From positions 1-22,354 of the forward strand of contig BPQB01000174.1 in the NCBI GenBank assembly GCA_019973155.2: a DNA stretch of 22,354 nt, in the 5' to 3' direction. This stretch comes from Phanerochaete sordida (lineage: Eukaryota > Basidiomycota > Agaricomycetes > Polyporales > Phanerochaetaceae). This document shows positions 1-8,223 of this stretch, piece by piece. The first letter of the stretch is position 1, and the number at the start of each line of letters is the position of its first letter. The notes below the pieces were generated by a model. That model saw only the letters and a program-made list of their open reading frames with translations. It was not told the DNA's origin and did not search any database. A program made the translations under genes and the position numbers.

Positions 1-18
1 CGCCCCCCCCCCCCCCCC
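1..18. repeat. poly-C homopolymer at window edge
   Basis: The window opens with CG followed by an uninterrupted run of 16 C. It does not match the fungal telomere repeat (CCCTAA/TTAGGG). A homopolymer at the very edge is most simply a contig end or an assembly limit. The following 500 bases to the lectin remnant show no recognisable gene. Confidence 0.7.
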
Positions 19-528
19 GAACAGAGCCTATACTACGTTGCAGTCGCGACCAAGCAAAAAGGAATATGTGAGCTTGCGAGCTTCAGAACGAGCTTGAGAG
101 CGCTGGAGAAGCTCGCTCTGATGTGTAGGCTCGTAGGTACGTCTTCGATGTCACGTCGATCATTTCCTCGAAGTAATACCAGGCTTTGCGCAATTCAGGA
201 TCGGCCATTCACGAGCCAGGCTTCACGTTCACTCCGAACGCCCGCGTCACTGCGATAAGGGCTTGTTGCCGCGTACACACGCCCACCCGGTTCTGGCGAG
301 ATGAGACTCCGCTGGCGGCTGCCCCCGTTGGCCCGTGCTAGCATGTTCAGATGTCGAGCTGCCCCTGTACGTGTCTGTTGCAACCGTCGCACGAAGTGCA
401 GGCCGCAGCGGCCACCACGCCGCTCTCCTGCACACGCCGCCACGCATCACGCCAGGCCCTAGAGCAGCTCAGACAAATCCAGAGTGCAGGCTACGCCTCC
501 CTTCGCGCTCCTCCTCCTCTCCAGCACA
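19..528. other. no recognised gene; upstream region of lectin remnant 1
   Basis: No recognisable coding sequence is seen on either strand. Short open frames here have no family features. The last 100 bases before the splice-like donor at 529 resemble the leader of the two other lectin copies: a GCATCACGC stretch, an A-rich ACAAATCC segment where the others have TAAAGC, then a GCAGGCT stretch. This part is therefore probably the decayed promoter and 5' leader of the lectin at 596. Confidence 0.5.
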
Positions 529-589
529 GTGAGCCGTCCTGCCCTCCACCCTCATCACTATCACCTCCCTCGCTGACCAGCCCCGCCAG
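529..589 (+). other. 5'-UTR intron remnant of lectin copy 1
   Basis: A GTGAGC donor at 529, a GCTGACC branch-like site and a CAG acceptor ending at 589 lie just before the ATG at 596. The other two lectin copies have introns at the same place with the same layout, so this is the homologous 5'-UTR intron (61 nt if the 589 acceptor is used; an AG at 580 is an alternative). The splice signals still look usable although the coding exon is broken. Confidence 0.65.
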
Positions 590-595
590 CGCGTC

Positions 596-1048
596 ATGTC
601 GTACACCATCATGCTCCGCATCTACCAGACCAACACCAACGCCTTCTTCCGCATCGTCGAGATGTCCGTGTGGCAGGACGCGGACGGCGGCACGTAGGGC
701 GCCGTCCGCGACGCGCACGAGCTGACGCTGAACAGCGACAGCGCAGGCACGCCCCAGCCTCCGGCTCGTGTTCGACGACACCGCCGAGGCGTCCGTCGTC
801 GCGCTCGGCGTGCACGCGGACAAGCGCCGATGCGACGTCGTCAGTGACGGGCCTCCAGCCCGACGATATCGCGGCGGGCGTCCTGCGCGAGTTCTACGTC
901 AGGGGCGCGGTCGACCGCGCGTACCCGCGCGAGCCGCAGGCCGAGAGCTACAGCGTCGCCAGTTCGGGGGCCGCGCCCGCGCAAGTTCACCGTCGCGTAC
1001 AGTGTCGCGTAGGGAGCCAACCCGAAGGCGAATCTCATCATCGGGTAG
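596..1048 (+). pseudogene. ABL-like fungal fruit-body lectin, copy 1, decayed
   Basis: The reading frame starts like the intact copy at 8109-7669 (MSYTI, then a QTNTNAFFR segment) and ends with the family's IIG terminus and TAG at 1046-1048. In between it is broken. A conserved Trp codon has become TAG at 695-697. Extra bases near 750-765 and again near 838-845 shift the frame, a single-base shift lies near 970-980, and another in-frame TAG sits at 1010-1012. Lectin-like peptide segments are therefore spread over several frames (for example ALGVHADKRRCDVV from about 810). The homologue of the intact copies' 3'-UTR donor after the stop has decayed from GTGAGT to GTGGGC. It is the left-arm counterpart of the intact lectin and converges on the phosphatase at 1204-2485. 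No product is expected. Confidence 0.9.
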
Positions 1049-1203
1049 ATGTGGGCCTGCCCTCCTTCTGCCAGCACAATGATATGATATTGGGATATTC
1101 AACGGTGCCACGAACCAGACGTGTATACACATTGCTCACAAGGACTCCGCACTCTGGATCGAACAGCATGGGTAGACTGTCGGAAAGATGGCTGACGTGG
1201 ACA
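1049..1203. other. convergent intergenic tract between lectin 1 and phosphatase A
   Basis: This 155-base tail-to-tail gap is homologous in reverse complement to the start of the gap after the phosphatase remnant of the right arm (7224 to about 7345): both contain GTATACACGT and a CACCGTTGA stretch. The right arm has about 265 extra bases before its lectin. No separate gene is seen. Confidence 0.6.
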
Positions 1204-2485
1204 TTAGTTCGCGGGTGCGCCTGCGGTGCGTTGGACGACGATAGGGAGAACGCCTGCAAGGGAAGCACTGAAAGTCAGATTCTGGACTCGAATGACAGCC
1301 AGGTGGCTCTACCTCCAGTAGGCAGCGAGTAGTTGGGCCTTCCGACGGCGTTGAGGAACCCATTGATGAACCCTCCATGGGCCGTAATCGAGATATCTGT
1401 GGGAATGAGCCAGTGCAACGCGCAACTGCGATGACGCAACGTACAGGTAGCATCCCCGGCGAAGGCAGTATCGAGCACACTGATGGCGCGCCCGATGCGA
1501 TGCGGAGTCGATTCGCGCTCGTCGGCGTCCCAGAGGGGGTCCTCCTCAGCGAAGCCAGCCTCGAACGCGTACGTCGGCGGCGTGTAGAGCGTACGCAAGT
1601 GCGAGAGCGTCGAGCGCAGGTCGCACGTATGAACTCCGTACTCCTCGCGGCAGTTCTACGCCAGACATCAGCCTATCCGTCTTCCTCTGCAGGAAGCACG
1701 CAGCGCACCTCGAGGACGAGCACCCTCCGCGCCTCGGCCGGCAGCACCGCAGCGGCGCCCGCGCGGTCGAACGTGATCTTCCAGGTGTCGAGGGCGCGCT
1801 TCAATGGGCTCGCGAAGCAAGTCTGCGGGAGCGGCACGCCGCGCGGGGCCTCCTGCAGCCACGCCGCGTGCGCCTCCTCGGCCTGCAGCTCGCCGAGGCG
1901 CGTGAGCAGCGGGTCGGGGCCCCAGACGGTCTCGCCGTCGCCGTTCAGCTTCGACCAGTGGCTACCAGGCGTCAGCGTGCGGCGTGCGCGGTGGAGCCAG
2001 AAGCTTACTCGTCCCAGGCCTGCAATGCACGACGTCAGACGCGGACTGGGGACGGCGGAGGAGGCACTCACCCTGCTACCGTACTTGGCCTCTGCGAGAT
2101 TGTCTGTTGCGGCGCCATGTCGTCAGTACAGGCGTCCCCGCGAAAGAGCCGGAGCACGCACGGTATCCCTGTCCGTGCCGCCCCAGCCAGAAGACCTTGT
2201 ACGCCGTGCCCGCCGGCGCGCGCGCGTTGAGCTCGTCGATCTTCGCTTTGAACGTCGCCCAGCAGTCCGCAGAGTCGTCGAGCAGGCCGAAGCGCGGCGG
2301 GAGCTGCGAGGGCGATGAGCTTTGTGGCCGTGCTGCAGAGACAAACGCACGCACCGCGCCGATGGCAGAGCCGACCGCCGCTGGGTCGTCCTGAACGAAG
2401 AAGCCGGAAATGGTCTGCGTAGGTCGCGCGTTAGCCGTTTGTCGTGAAGGCAGGGGCAAGGACGCACAGTGTACGTCGCAGACAT
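1204..2485 (-). CDS. histidine phosphatase superfamily (phosphoglycerate mutase-like) protein, intact
   Basis: Nine-exon model on the minus strand: 2485-2468, 2414-2355, 2303-2162, 2103-2072, 2019-2009, 1961-1709, 1655-1445, 1396-1313, 1253-1204 (stop TAA 1206-1204). Phases agree and give 286 residues. Introns are 47-59 nt with GT donors and AG acceptors. Seen: the catalytic motif LGRHGQGYH with RHG at about residues 68-70, a SPLKRALDT segment at about 139-147, NCREEYGVHTCD from about 173, and the second catalytic His in TAHGG at about 249. These are the landmarks of the branch-1 histidine phosphatase fold, which forms a phospho-His intermediate; the substrate is unknown. The 51-nt second intron is in frame and lacks a stop; I call it an intron because it is far more diverged between the two arms than the flanking exons. 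Exon 5 has only 11 nt. No signal peptide is evident, so the protein is probably cytosolic. The right-arm homologue at 5985-7223 is dead. Confidence 0.88.
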
Positions 2486-2540
2486 GTCGAGTAGGAGATC
2501 GAGTGTATCGGGTGGTTGGCGAGCTGCACCCGCTCTCTAG

Positions 2541-2550
2541 GGTATATATA
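2541..2550 (-). promoter_or_regulatory. TATA box of the intact phosphatase
   Basis: The minus strand reads TATATATACC at 2550-2541, about 60 bases upstream of the ATG at 2485. Placement suits a TATA box with a short leader. In the right-arm homologue the same place (5914-5921) reads TATGCATA, a weakened box. Confidence 0.6.
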
Positions 2551-2829
2551 CGCTTCGCAACTGGTCTGAGCGTCGCAGAGCCGTTTCTATGTCAATGGGA
2601 CGCCTGAATTGCGGAGAGGCGAGTAGACGACGAAGGTGAGCATGGTGGACAGAAGCAAGGTCGCCCGGCGCGGACAAAGCGCGCAGGCGCCGGGATCAGC
2701 GGAGGCGCAGTGCGCAGCCGTCCCGCCAGCGGCGGTGACACACACAGCGACAAACGCAGCGCACAAAAAGGACAGTAGAATTACGCAGGATACATGGCTA
2801 GGATACATTGTCGCGCTCGCGGAGGGAAA
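2551..2829. other. upstream region of phosphatase A, shared with the right arm
   Basis: The minus strand from about 2750 to 2590 matches the plus strand at about 5725-5880, as part of the inverted duplication. A small minus-strand frame here (2808-2587, 73 codons, hydrophobic start) is not conserved as a protein in the other arm beyond general sequence similarity, and it lies upstream of the TATA box. I treat the stretch as promoter and intergenic DNA. The 3' end of the GT8 gene lies at 2830. Confidence 0.5.
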
Positions 2830-4451
2830 TTACGCGTGCAGCTCGTCGGCGAAGCGCACGTCGAAGACGGTCTCCGTCGTGACCGCCGCGCCGCCCTTTT
2901 GTCCCTGGTTCAGCCACAGCCACTTGTACCCCGCGTGGTAGCGCACGGCGGGCGCCCAGCGCACCGCGAGGCTGTTCGTTGGGTCGTCCCAGCCCGCCCA
3001 CTCGTGGTAGCGCGCGCCCTCGAGACAGTTGCTGCAGCGGCGTCAGCGCTGGCCACACCCGGAGGCAGAAGGGCACTCACAAGTGCACGAGCTTCGGCAT
3101 GATCGCCTCGCCCTGGTGCGGCGTCGCCCACGTGTGCAGCTGCGCGGCGAGCTCATCCTCGATGGTCGCGGCGTCGCTCCCCGTGAGGCCCGTCGCGTAC
3201 ATGTCGAGCAGGCAGCTCGACACCTCCCAGTCGTAGTGCAGGTGCATGAACAGCTCCGGCCGCCCGCGGATGATCGCCCACCAGAAGCTCTGGTCGCCGA
3301 GCGCCGCGCCCGCGTAGCGGCCCGTGTCCGCCTCGGGCGCGCCGAACAGCTCGCGGAACGCGGCGGGCGCGAGCGCGGGCAGCCCCGCCGCGCGGTACGC
3401 GCTCGAGTCCATGAGCCGCAGCGCGCGGAAGCGCGCGAGGTCGAGCAGCATCACGCACGAGCAGATCTTGTTCGCGTCGAACCACTGCGGCGCGAACATC
3501 TCCGGGTGCGACGGCAGCATGATCGCGGTCGTCGCGTTGAACGCGTCGAACTGGCGCCAGAGCAGCGCGGGGTCGCTCACGAAGAACGCGTCCGTGTCGA
3601 CGAAGATCGCGCGCTCGACGTGCGCCGGGAGCAGCTCGTGGATGAACAGCTTCATCAGCCCCGCTGCGGGCTCGGTCAGCGTGCGAAGGCAGGATGCGAC
3701 GGCCGGACTCACGGACGCCAGCTGCGTGGACGGTGCTGATGCTGCCCTCCCGCTCTATGCGGTCGAGCATCGCCTGCCAGGCCATGCGGTAGAAGAACAC
3801 GCGCAGCGGATGGCGCGGCCGCTGGACGAGCGCGAGGCGCCTCTCGACGTACGTCTGCGCCTCCTCGTCGCACAGGATATACACATCAACGGGTACGGAG
3901 GTGTACATCATGATAGACTGCGTCTTCTTTAGATCGCGCACGGCTAACGGTGATGGAGAACGCACCTTGAGCAAGATCGCACCCTCGCTGGCCGAGTGTT
4001 CGGACCACATGATGAGGGCAAAAGTGACCGGTTGGGAGGGCGCTGCCGCTGGCACGTCCTGCGGACGAGTCGCTGTCTCCAGCGGCGCACCAGGCCTGTC
4101 CGGACGTGAGAGATCCTCGATGTGCGGAGGCAGGACGGTCGCGACGGAGCCATGCTCGTCTCCGCCTGCGTATGGGGGATATGCGGTGATTGATGGCAAG
4201 TATGCAGGTTCGCCCTCGGGGACGGTCTCTGGTGGGAACGGCTGGACGTGCGACCCGCCATAGGGTTCTGGGATGGACAGTGCGGCGTCGCCGCGGCTAG
4301 ATAGCATGTAGAGCAAGGGTAGTGTGATGACGGCCGCCGCAGAGAAGAGCATGAACTGCTTCACGAGCATGGGGCGGCGGTTCCAGTCGCGGGCGTGCGC
4401 GCGCCATCGCGCGACAGGCGGGTTGAGAAAGGGTGCGGATTCCTCGGACAT
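2830..4451 (-). CDS. GT8-type (LARGE/xylosyltransferase-like) glycosyltransferase, type II membrane protein
   Basis: Four exons on the minus strand: 4451-3966, 3917-3713, 3663-3081, 3031-2830 (stop TAA 2832-2830). Phases agree and give 491 residues. Introns are 48, 49 and 49 nt; the first is in frame and could be misread as coding. A short cytosolic N terminus is followed by one membrane helix at about residues 33-51, then a Pro-rich stem to about 145. The catalytic domain begins near VTFALIMWSEH. The donor-binding DxD motif is VDTDAFF with DTD at about 253-255, preceded by GLMKLFIHELLP and followed by a GT8-like core (LGDQSFWWAI, NCLEGARYHEWAGWDD). Known for the family: metal-dependent retaining transfer from a UDP-sugar, normally in the Golgi lumen. 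The exact sugar and acceptor cannot be read here. The gene sits in the spacer of the inverted duplication, and no second copy is seen in the window. Confidence 0.87.
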
Positions 4452-5720
4452 GGGGCGTAGGCTGCTTCCGGTGTGACGGGTGGTCTATAACTGCGCGGTT
4501 CAGGGGATGTCAGCCAGCGAGGGCACTGGAGCAGGGGCTGTCTCACCGAGCGTAGGTTCACGATCGACATGAACGTCGAGAGCAAGGTGCAGGAGAAGGC
4601 GTTAGCTGTGGAACACGAGCTAGAAGTCTATCGGGCTCCAATAGCCCGGCCTTTTTAGCACGGCGGCCGATCCAGGAACATGTTACTGTATTGGCTGGCT
4701 CGACCCCAGCGCATTTTTACCGAGTGCTAGACGCCCGCTGATGCCTTGGCAAAAATGCGGCGTCCACAAGGACATCCGGGGATGTGGCGTTCCAGCCATG
4801 GGTTGCAGGCTTGCGGATATGGAGGGCCCTCGCATTTCCGGTGGGAGGCTTCGCTGCACTGCAAGAGGACGTGGAACAGCATCACGTGATTCGGGTCGAG
4901 GAGAACAAGGCACAGACAGGCACAATCGCAGGTCGACGTACGTGAGAATGGCATCTCATGCACATGGATGGGATGTGGAAGACCCGTAGAAGACCCGTGC
5001 CAGGGCGTAGGGCGGATGTTGGAGATGTGTCGGTGAGGACAAGGGGACCCCGATCCATGCATTGCAACGGGCCCACACGGTACGCTGACAACCCGCCATC
5101 GACCATCTACACAGCAAAGAGTTCGTGTCAGCCACGAACACGATGGTAGACAGCTGCTGACAAACAGGAAGATCATGCGGGCATACAACACCGCCTGTTT
5201 GCGAGCCTCGAACCATGGAGACGCACCTTAGTCATGGTGCGATGCACGGCTGTCGCAGGCGAGCGAGACCATCTCACGCGACGTCCTAGGCTCCACCAGC
5301 GCCGTGAATACCGCACAGACCGAGCAGCTGGTAGGCCATTTGGGTGCTCAGACGAGCGTGTGTGGCGTGGGTAAAACGTTCGTGGTGTGCGTATATCTCG
5401 AACGCGGCGCAGCTTGCTCGCTTGTGGCCCTAGCGACGGGCTCTCCTTCCCCATCTGTACATCATGCACTGCCCTCGCTGCTACTATGGGGAACCATGAT
5501 CCATCTTCTTGGCTGCTCGCCTGTCAAGGAGCTGAAAGGCCGGGCCCTTGGTAGTAGCCCAGAGAGTGACTCGAACCAGCTCCAAGCCAGCTCCAGGCAG
5601 GCCTGCACGTCGCGCCGTCGAAGTTTGCAGCAAAGCCGCACGCAGTAAGGAGCAGCAGGCTAAAAGCCCAGTTTCTGTGCGCGCAAGACACTGCACGAGA
5701 GGAGAGATGAGGGTACCGGC
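4452..5720. other. no recognised gene (about 1.25 kb inside the inverted-repeat spacer)
   Basis: Frames on both strands are short, rich in Cys/Ser/Arg and without family motifs; none shows the intron pattern of the real genes. The first 150 bases should hold the promoter of the GT8 gene (minus strand TTATAG at 4489-4484; a CCAAT/ATTGG element at 4638-4642 within a small hairpin). Nothing else could be identified. Confidence 0.6.
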
Positions 5721-5913
5721 GGAGCTGTGTGTTATCGTCGCCGGTGTGAAGGTCGCCGCGCGCTCCGCCTCCGCTGGTCCCGGCGCCTTCGCGCTTTGTC
5801 CGCGCCTGCTTCTGTCCACCATGCACGCCCTCGTCTTCGACCCGTCGTCGCACGAATCCAGCGTTGCGTTGACATACAAACTGCGCAGCAGCACTCCAAG
5901 CAGCTGCGAAACG

Positions 5914-5921
5914 TATGCATA
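5914..5921 (+). promoter_or_regulatory. decayed TATA box of phosphatase remnant
   Basis: TATGCATA occupies the position equivalent to TATATATA of the intact copy, about 65 bases before the position of the lost start codon. The change fits loss of constraint on the promoter as well as on the coding exons. Confidence 0.45.
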
Positions 5922-5984
5922 CCCCAGAGGCCTGGGACACTGAGAATCCACCCTGCAAGCGAAACACACCATCTCTGGCGCGAT

Positions 5985-7223
5985 GTGTCTGCGGCGCACA
6001 CTTTACGCCCGTCGCCTTCTCTCACTCGGATGCTACTTACCCACTGTACGCGCAGAGGCCCCTCAGTTCTCTCGTCTAGGACGACGCAGCGTCCAGCTCT
6101 GCCATCGGTGCGTTGCGTGTCTCTGTCCGCGCGGTCACGATTTTGCCGTCCTCGCAGCTCCCGCCGCGCGTCGGCCTGCTCGAAGACGTGGTGAACTGCT
6201 GGACGGCGTTTGAGGCCAGAACAATCCGGCTCAGCGCACATACGCCCGCCAGCACGGCGCACAAGATCTTCTAGTTGGGGCGCCACGGGCAGGGCTACCG
6301 TGCGTCTCCTCGCGTCGTCCGCCGGACACACACCGACGCTTCGCACCGGACACAGTCAACCTCGCAGAGGCGAGGCAGGCCCACTTCGTCTTCGCACTCC
6401 CACGCGAATCTGACGCATGCCCAAGCTTGGGACGAAAAAGCCCCCGCCGCCTCCCGAGCGCAGGCGCGAAGCTGAACACAGCCAGCTACTAGTCGAAGCT
6501 AGACGGCGACGGGGAGGTCGCCTGGGGCCCCGATCCGCTGCTCACGCGCCCCGGCGAGCTGCAGGAGGAAAACGAACGAGCCTCAGCGCCAGCGCTGCGT
6601 GCCGCTCCCGCAGACGTGCTTCGCAAGCCCGCTGCGAGCCCGCCTGGAAGTTCACCTTCGACCACGCGGGCGACGCCGCGGTGCTCCCGCCTGAGGCGAA
6701 GACGGTGCTCATCCTCGAGGTACGCCGTTGGTTGCCCTCAGGGAGGCAGATCGACTGACGGCCGGCGAAGAACTGCCGCGAGGAGTATGGCGTCCACACC
6801 TGCGACCTCCGCTCGACGCTCTCTCACCTGCGCACGCTCTACACGCCGCCGACGTACGCGTTCGAGGCCGGCTTCGCGGAGGAGGACCCCCTCTGGGACG
6901 CCGACGAGCGCGAGTCTACCCCGCACCGCGTCGGACGCGCCCGCAGTGTGCTCGACGCTGCCTTCGCTGAAGATGCTACCTGTACGTCGGTTTGTTGCAC
7001 CTACATATTGCACTGTGACTGATTTGCGTAGATGTATCGATCACGGCCCACGGAGGATTCATCAACGGATTCCTCAACGCCGTTGGCAGGCCCAACTACT
7101 CGTTGCCCACCGGAGGTACGGCTGCTTTGCGAATATCTGTCAATGGATCTGACAGTCAATCCTTTCCCTGCAGGTGTTCTACCGATCGTCGTTCAACGCA
7201 CTGTGGGTGCGTCGGCGAACTGA
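5985..7223 (+). pseudogene. histidine phosphatase (PGAM-like), right-arm copy, decayed
   Basis: Homologous exon by exon to the intact gene at 2485-1204. Lesions seen: the start codon position holds GTG (5985-5987); the first donor is lost; the Gln codon before the DD of the FVQDD segment has become TAG; the Trp just before the catalytic RHG motif has become TAG (6272-6274); the intron sites flanking the 11-nt exon are damaged (GTAAGC has become AAAAGC); another Trp codon has become TAG (6490-6492); and about 8 bases are missing in the SPLKRALDT region near 6640-6655, which shifts the frame. Later parts remain surprisingly clean: a GT...AG intron before NCREEYGVHTCD, the TAHGGF exon, the last intron (7116-7173) and the final exon 7174-7223 with stop TGA. 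No functional enzyme is expected. Confidence 0.9.
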
Positions 7224-7609
7224 TGTCCGCCTCAGGTCTGTGCCGTTCGACCTGAGGATACGAGGCGGTCCTCGTGAGCAGCGTATACACGTGTAAAGCA
7301 TGCCACCGTTGAGTATCATAATACGATACCATTGTGCACTCTGAACAAGACGCGCCTCGTGCAAAGCGAAGTGATCGTTCAAGAGGCCGGCCGTCGTCTG
7401 TTCTGCATGCAGATCCAAGATCCGCTACGATGGCGCCCCGACGCTGGCGGCCGTGTACTCCAAGTGCGAACGGCTCGTCTGCATAGTGTTTGGCATCGTT
7501 CAAGATTCTCGTACTGATAACATGAGGCTGTCTATACATAGACAGCAAGAAACGGTACACTAGAAGTACAGTACGCGACCTGCGGGTCGCATCGACAAGT
7601 TGGCGGCCT
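7224..7609. other. tail-to-tail region with a segment unique to the right arm
   Basis: The first 120 bases match the left-arm intergenic tract; from about 7345 to 7610 the left arm has no counterpart. In the unique part the plus strand from about 7410 reads as a short coding-like frame (YDGAPTLAAVYSKCERLVC) without recognised family. A perfect inverted repeat lies at 7527-7546. The segment also supplies the 3' UTR of the intact lectin after its 3'-UTR intron. Confidence 0.5.
7527..7546. repeat. perfect 9-bp inverted repeat with 2-nt centre
   Basis: GCTGTCTAT at 7527-7535 and ATAGACAGC at 7538-7546 are exact reverse complements around AC. It lies in the 265-base stretch absent from the left arm, downstream of the lectin coding end. 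It could be a target-site or insertion scar, a protein-binding palindrome, or chance. Confidence 0.6.
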
Positions 7610-7666
7610 CTACAAATTTAGAGTGAGTCAGTGCGACTTGAGAAACGGGCTCTGGTGGTAACTCAC
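7610..7666 (-). other. probable 3'-UTR intron of lectin copy 2
   Basis: On the minus strand, two bases after the stop codon, a GTGAGT donor starts at 7666; a CACTGAC branch site and a TTTGTAG acceptor end at 7610 (57 nt). Size and signals are those of the coding introns in this window. Copy 3 has the same arrangement. Being only 2 nt past the stop, it should not by itself trigger nonsense-mediated decay. Confidence 0.65.
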
Positions 7667-7668
7667 AT

Positions 7669-8109
7669 CTACCCGATAGTGAGGTTCGCCTTCAAGTTGG
7701 CACCCGTCGCGACGCTGTACGCGACAGTATACTTGCGCGCCTGCGGCCCCAGGCTGGTCACGGCGTAGCTCTCCGCCTGCTTCTTGCGCATGTACGACCG
7801 GTCGACGGTGCCGCCCGCGACGTAGTACTCGCCCAGGACGCTCGCCGCGGTCTGGCCCGGCTGCAGGCCCGTCACGATGTCACACCAGCGCTTGTCCTCG
7901 TGCACGCCGAGCGCGACGGTCGACACCTCGCCCGTGTCCGACACGAGCCGCAGCACGCCTGCGCTCCCGCTGTTCACCGTCAGCACGTGCTCGCCGCGCA
8001 CGGCGTCCCACGTCCCGCCGCCCGCCGCCGTCCAGACGGCGGCCTCGACGACGCGGAAGAACGCGTTCGTGTTCGTTTGGTAGATGCGCAGGGTGATGGT
8101 GTACGACAT
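7669..8109 (-). CDS. ABL-like fungal fruit-body lectin (FB_lectin family), intact copy
   Basis: A single uninterrupted exon of 146 residues, close to the 143 or so of Agaricus bisporus lectin. It starts MSYTITLRIYQTNTNAFFR, contains GTWDAVRGEHVLT (about 32-44) and GVHEDKRWCDIVT (about 68-80), and ends ATGANLKANLTIG. These are the family signatures. The DIVT at about 77-80, the Arg in the VDR segment and the Tyr in ESYAV lie where ABL-type lectins bind GlcNAc-type sugars; this assignment comes from family knowledge and is not proven here. Known for the family: cytosolic homotetramers that bind Gal-beta-1,3-GalNAc and GlcNAc, abundant in fruit bodies and linked to defence. No signal peptide is present, as expected. 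The coding exon is bracketed by a 5'-UTR intron (8113-8165) and a 3'-UTR intron (7610-7666). This is the only one of three copies in the window with an unbroken frame. Confidence 0.94.
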   Translation of the reverse strand: MSYTITLRIYQTNTNAFFRVVEAAVWTAAGGGTWDAVRGEHVLTVNSGSAGVLRLVSDTGEVSTVALGVHEDKRWCDIVTGLQPGQTAASVLGEYYVAGGTVDRSYMRKKQAESYAVTSLGPQARKYTVAYSVATGANLKANLTIG

Positions 8110-8112
8110 GGC

Positions 8113-8165
8113 CTGAGCGATGGGTCAGTGGCGGGCGACACGGGTGAAGTGATAGGACGACTCAC
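8113..8165 (-). other. 5'-UTR intron of lectin copy 2
   Basis: Minus strand: GTGAGT donor at 8165, CACTGAC branch site, CTCAG acceptor ending at 8113, three bases before the ATG at 8109 (53 nt). Matching introns sit before the other two lectin copies, although the intron sequences have diverged. Confidence 0.75.
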
Positions 8166-8216
8166 GGTGCGAGGAGGGCGGAGGATTGTGAAGGGCGTTG
8201 CAGCCTAGGACTCAAG

Positions 8217-8223
8217 CTTTATT
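8217..8223 (-). promoter_or_regulatory. TATA-like element of lectin copy 2
   Basis: The minus strand reads AATAAAG at 8223-8217, about 50 bases upstream of the 5'-UTR intron donor. Copy 3 has ACTAAAGC at the equivalent place (about 11104-11097), followed in both by a GGCTGC stretch. Conservation between two diverged copies supports a core-promoter role. Confidence 0.4.

Larger units (their letters stand above)
400..2760 (+). repeat. left arm of large inverted duplication (approximate limits)
   Basis: This segment carries lectin(+) then phosphatase(-) in convergent order. Read in reverse complement, it matches the segment at about 5720-8250 in gene order, exon sequence, intron positions, the shared 3' intergenic tract and the region upstream of the phosphatase. 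For example, a stretch with GTATACACGT and CACCGTTGA lies beyond the phosphatase stop in both arms, and GCCTCCGCTG followed by TCCCGGCGCC lies upstream in both. The two arms are clearly diverged, with many substitutions and indels, so this is an old duplication and not an assembly artefact. Limits were judged by eye. Confidence 0.85.

Noticed and set aside
1..18. telomere
   Set aside because: A pure C run lacks the TTAGGG/CCCTAA unit; an assembly edge is more likely.
670..1332. 220-codon plus-strand frame over the lectin remnant
   Set aside because: It passes through lectin pieces in the wrong frame and into the 3' part of the phosphatase; frameshift product, not a gene.
1204..2485. glycolytic phosphoglycerate mutase
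   Set aside because: The RHGQGYH and TAHGG motifs place it in the broad histidine phosphatase superfamily, but the rest does not look like the glycolytic enzyme; substrate left open.
3029..3739. 236-codon plus-strand frame
   Set aside because: It lies antisense to the GT8 exons and is Arg/Ala/Val-rich as expected for a shadow of GC-rich coding DNA.
4632..4655. hairpin CGGGCT-CCAAT-AGCCCG followed by a T run, like a bacterial terminator
   Set aside because: The surroundings are fungal, no gene ends here on the plus strand, and a 6-bp hairpin with T5 is easily found by chance.
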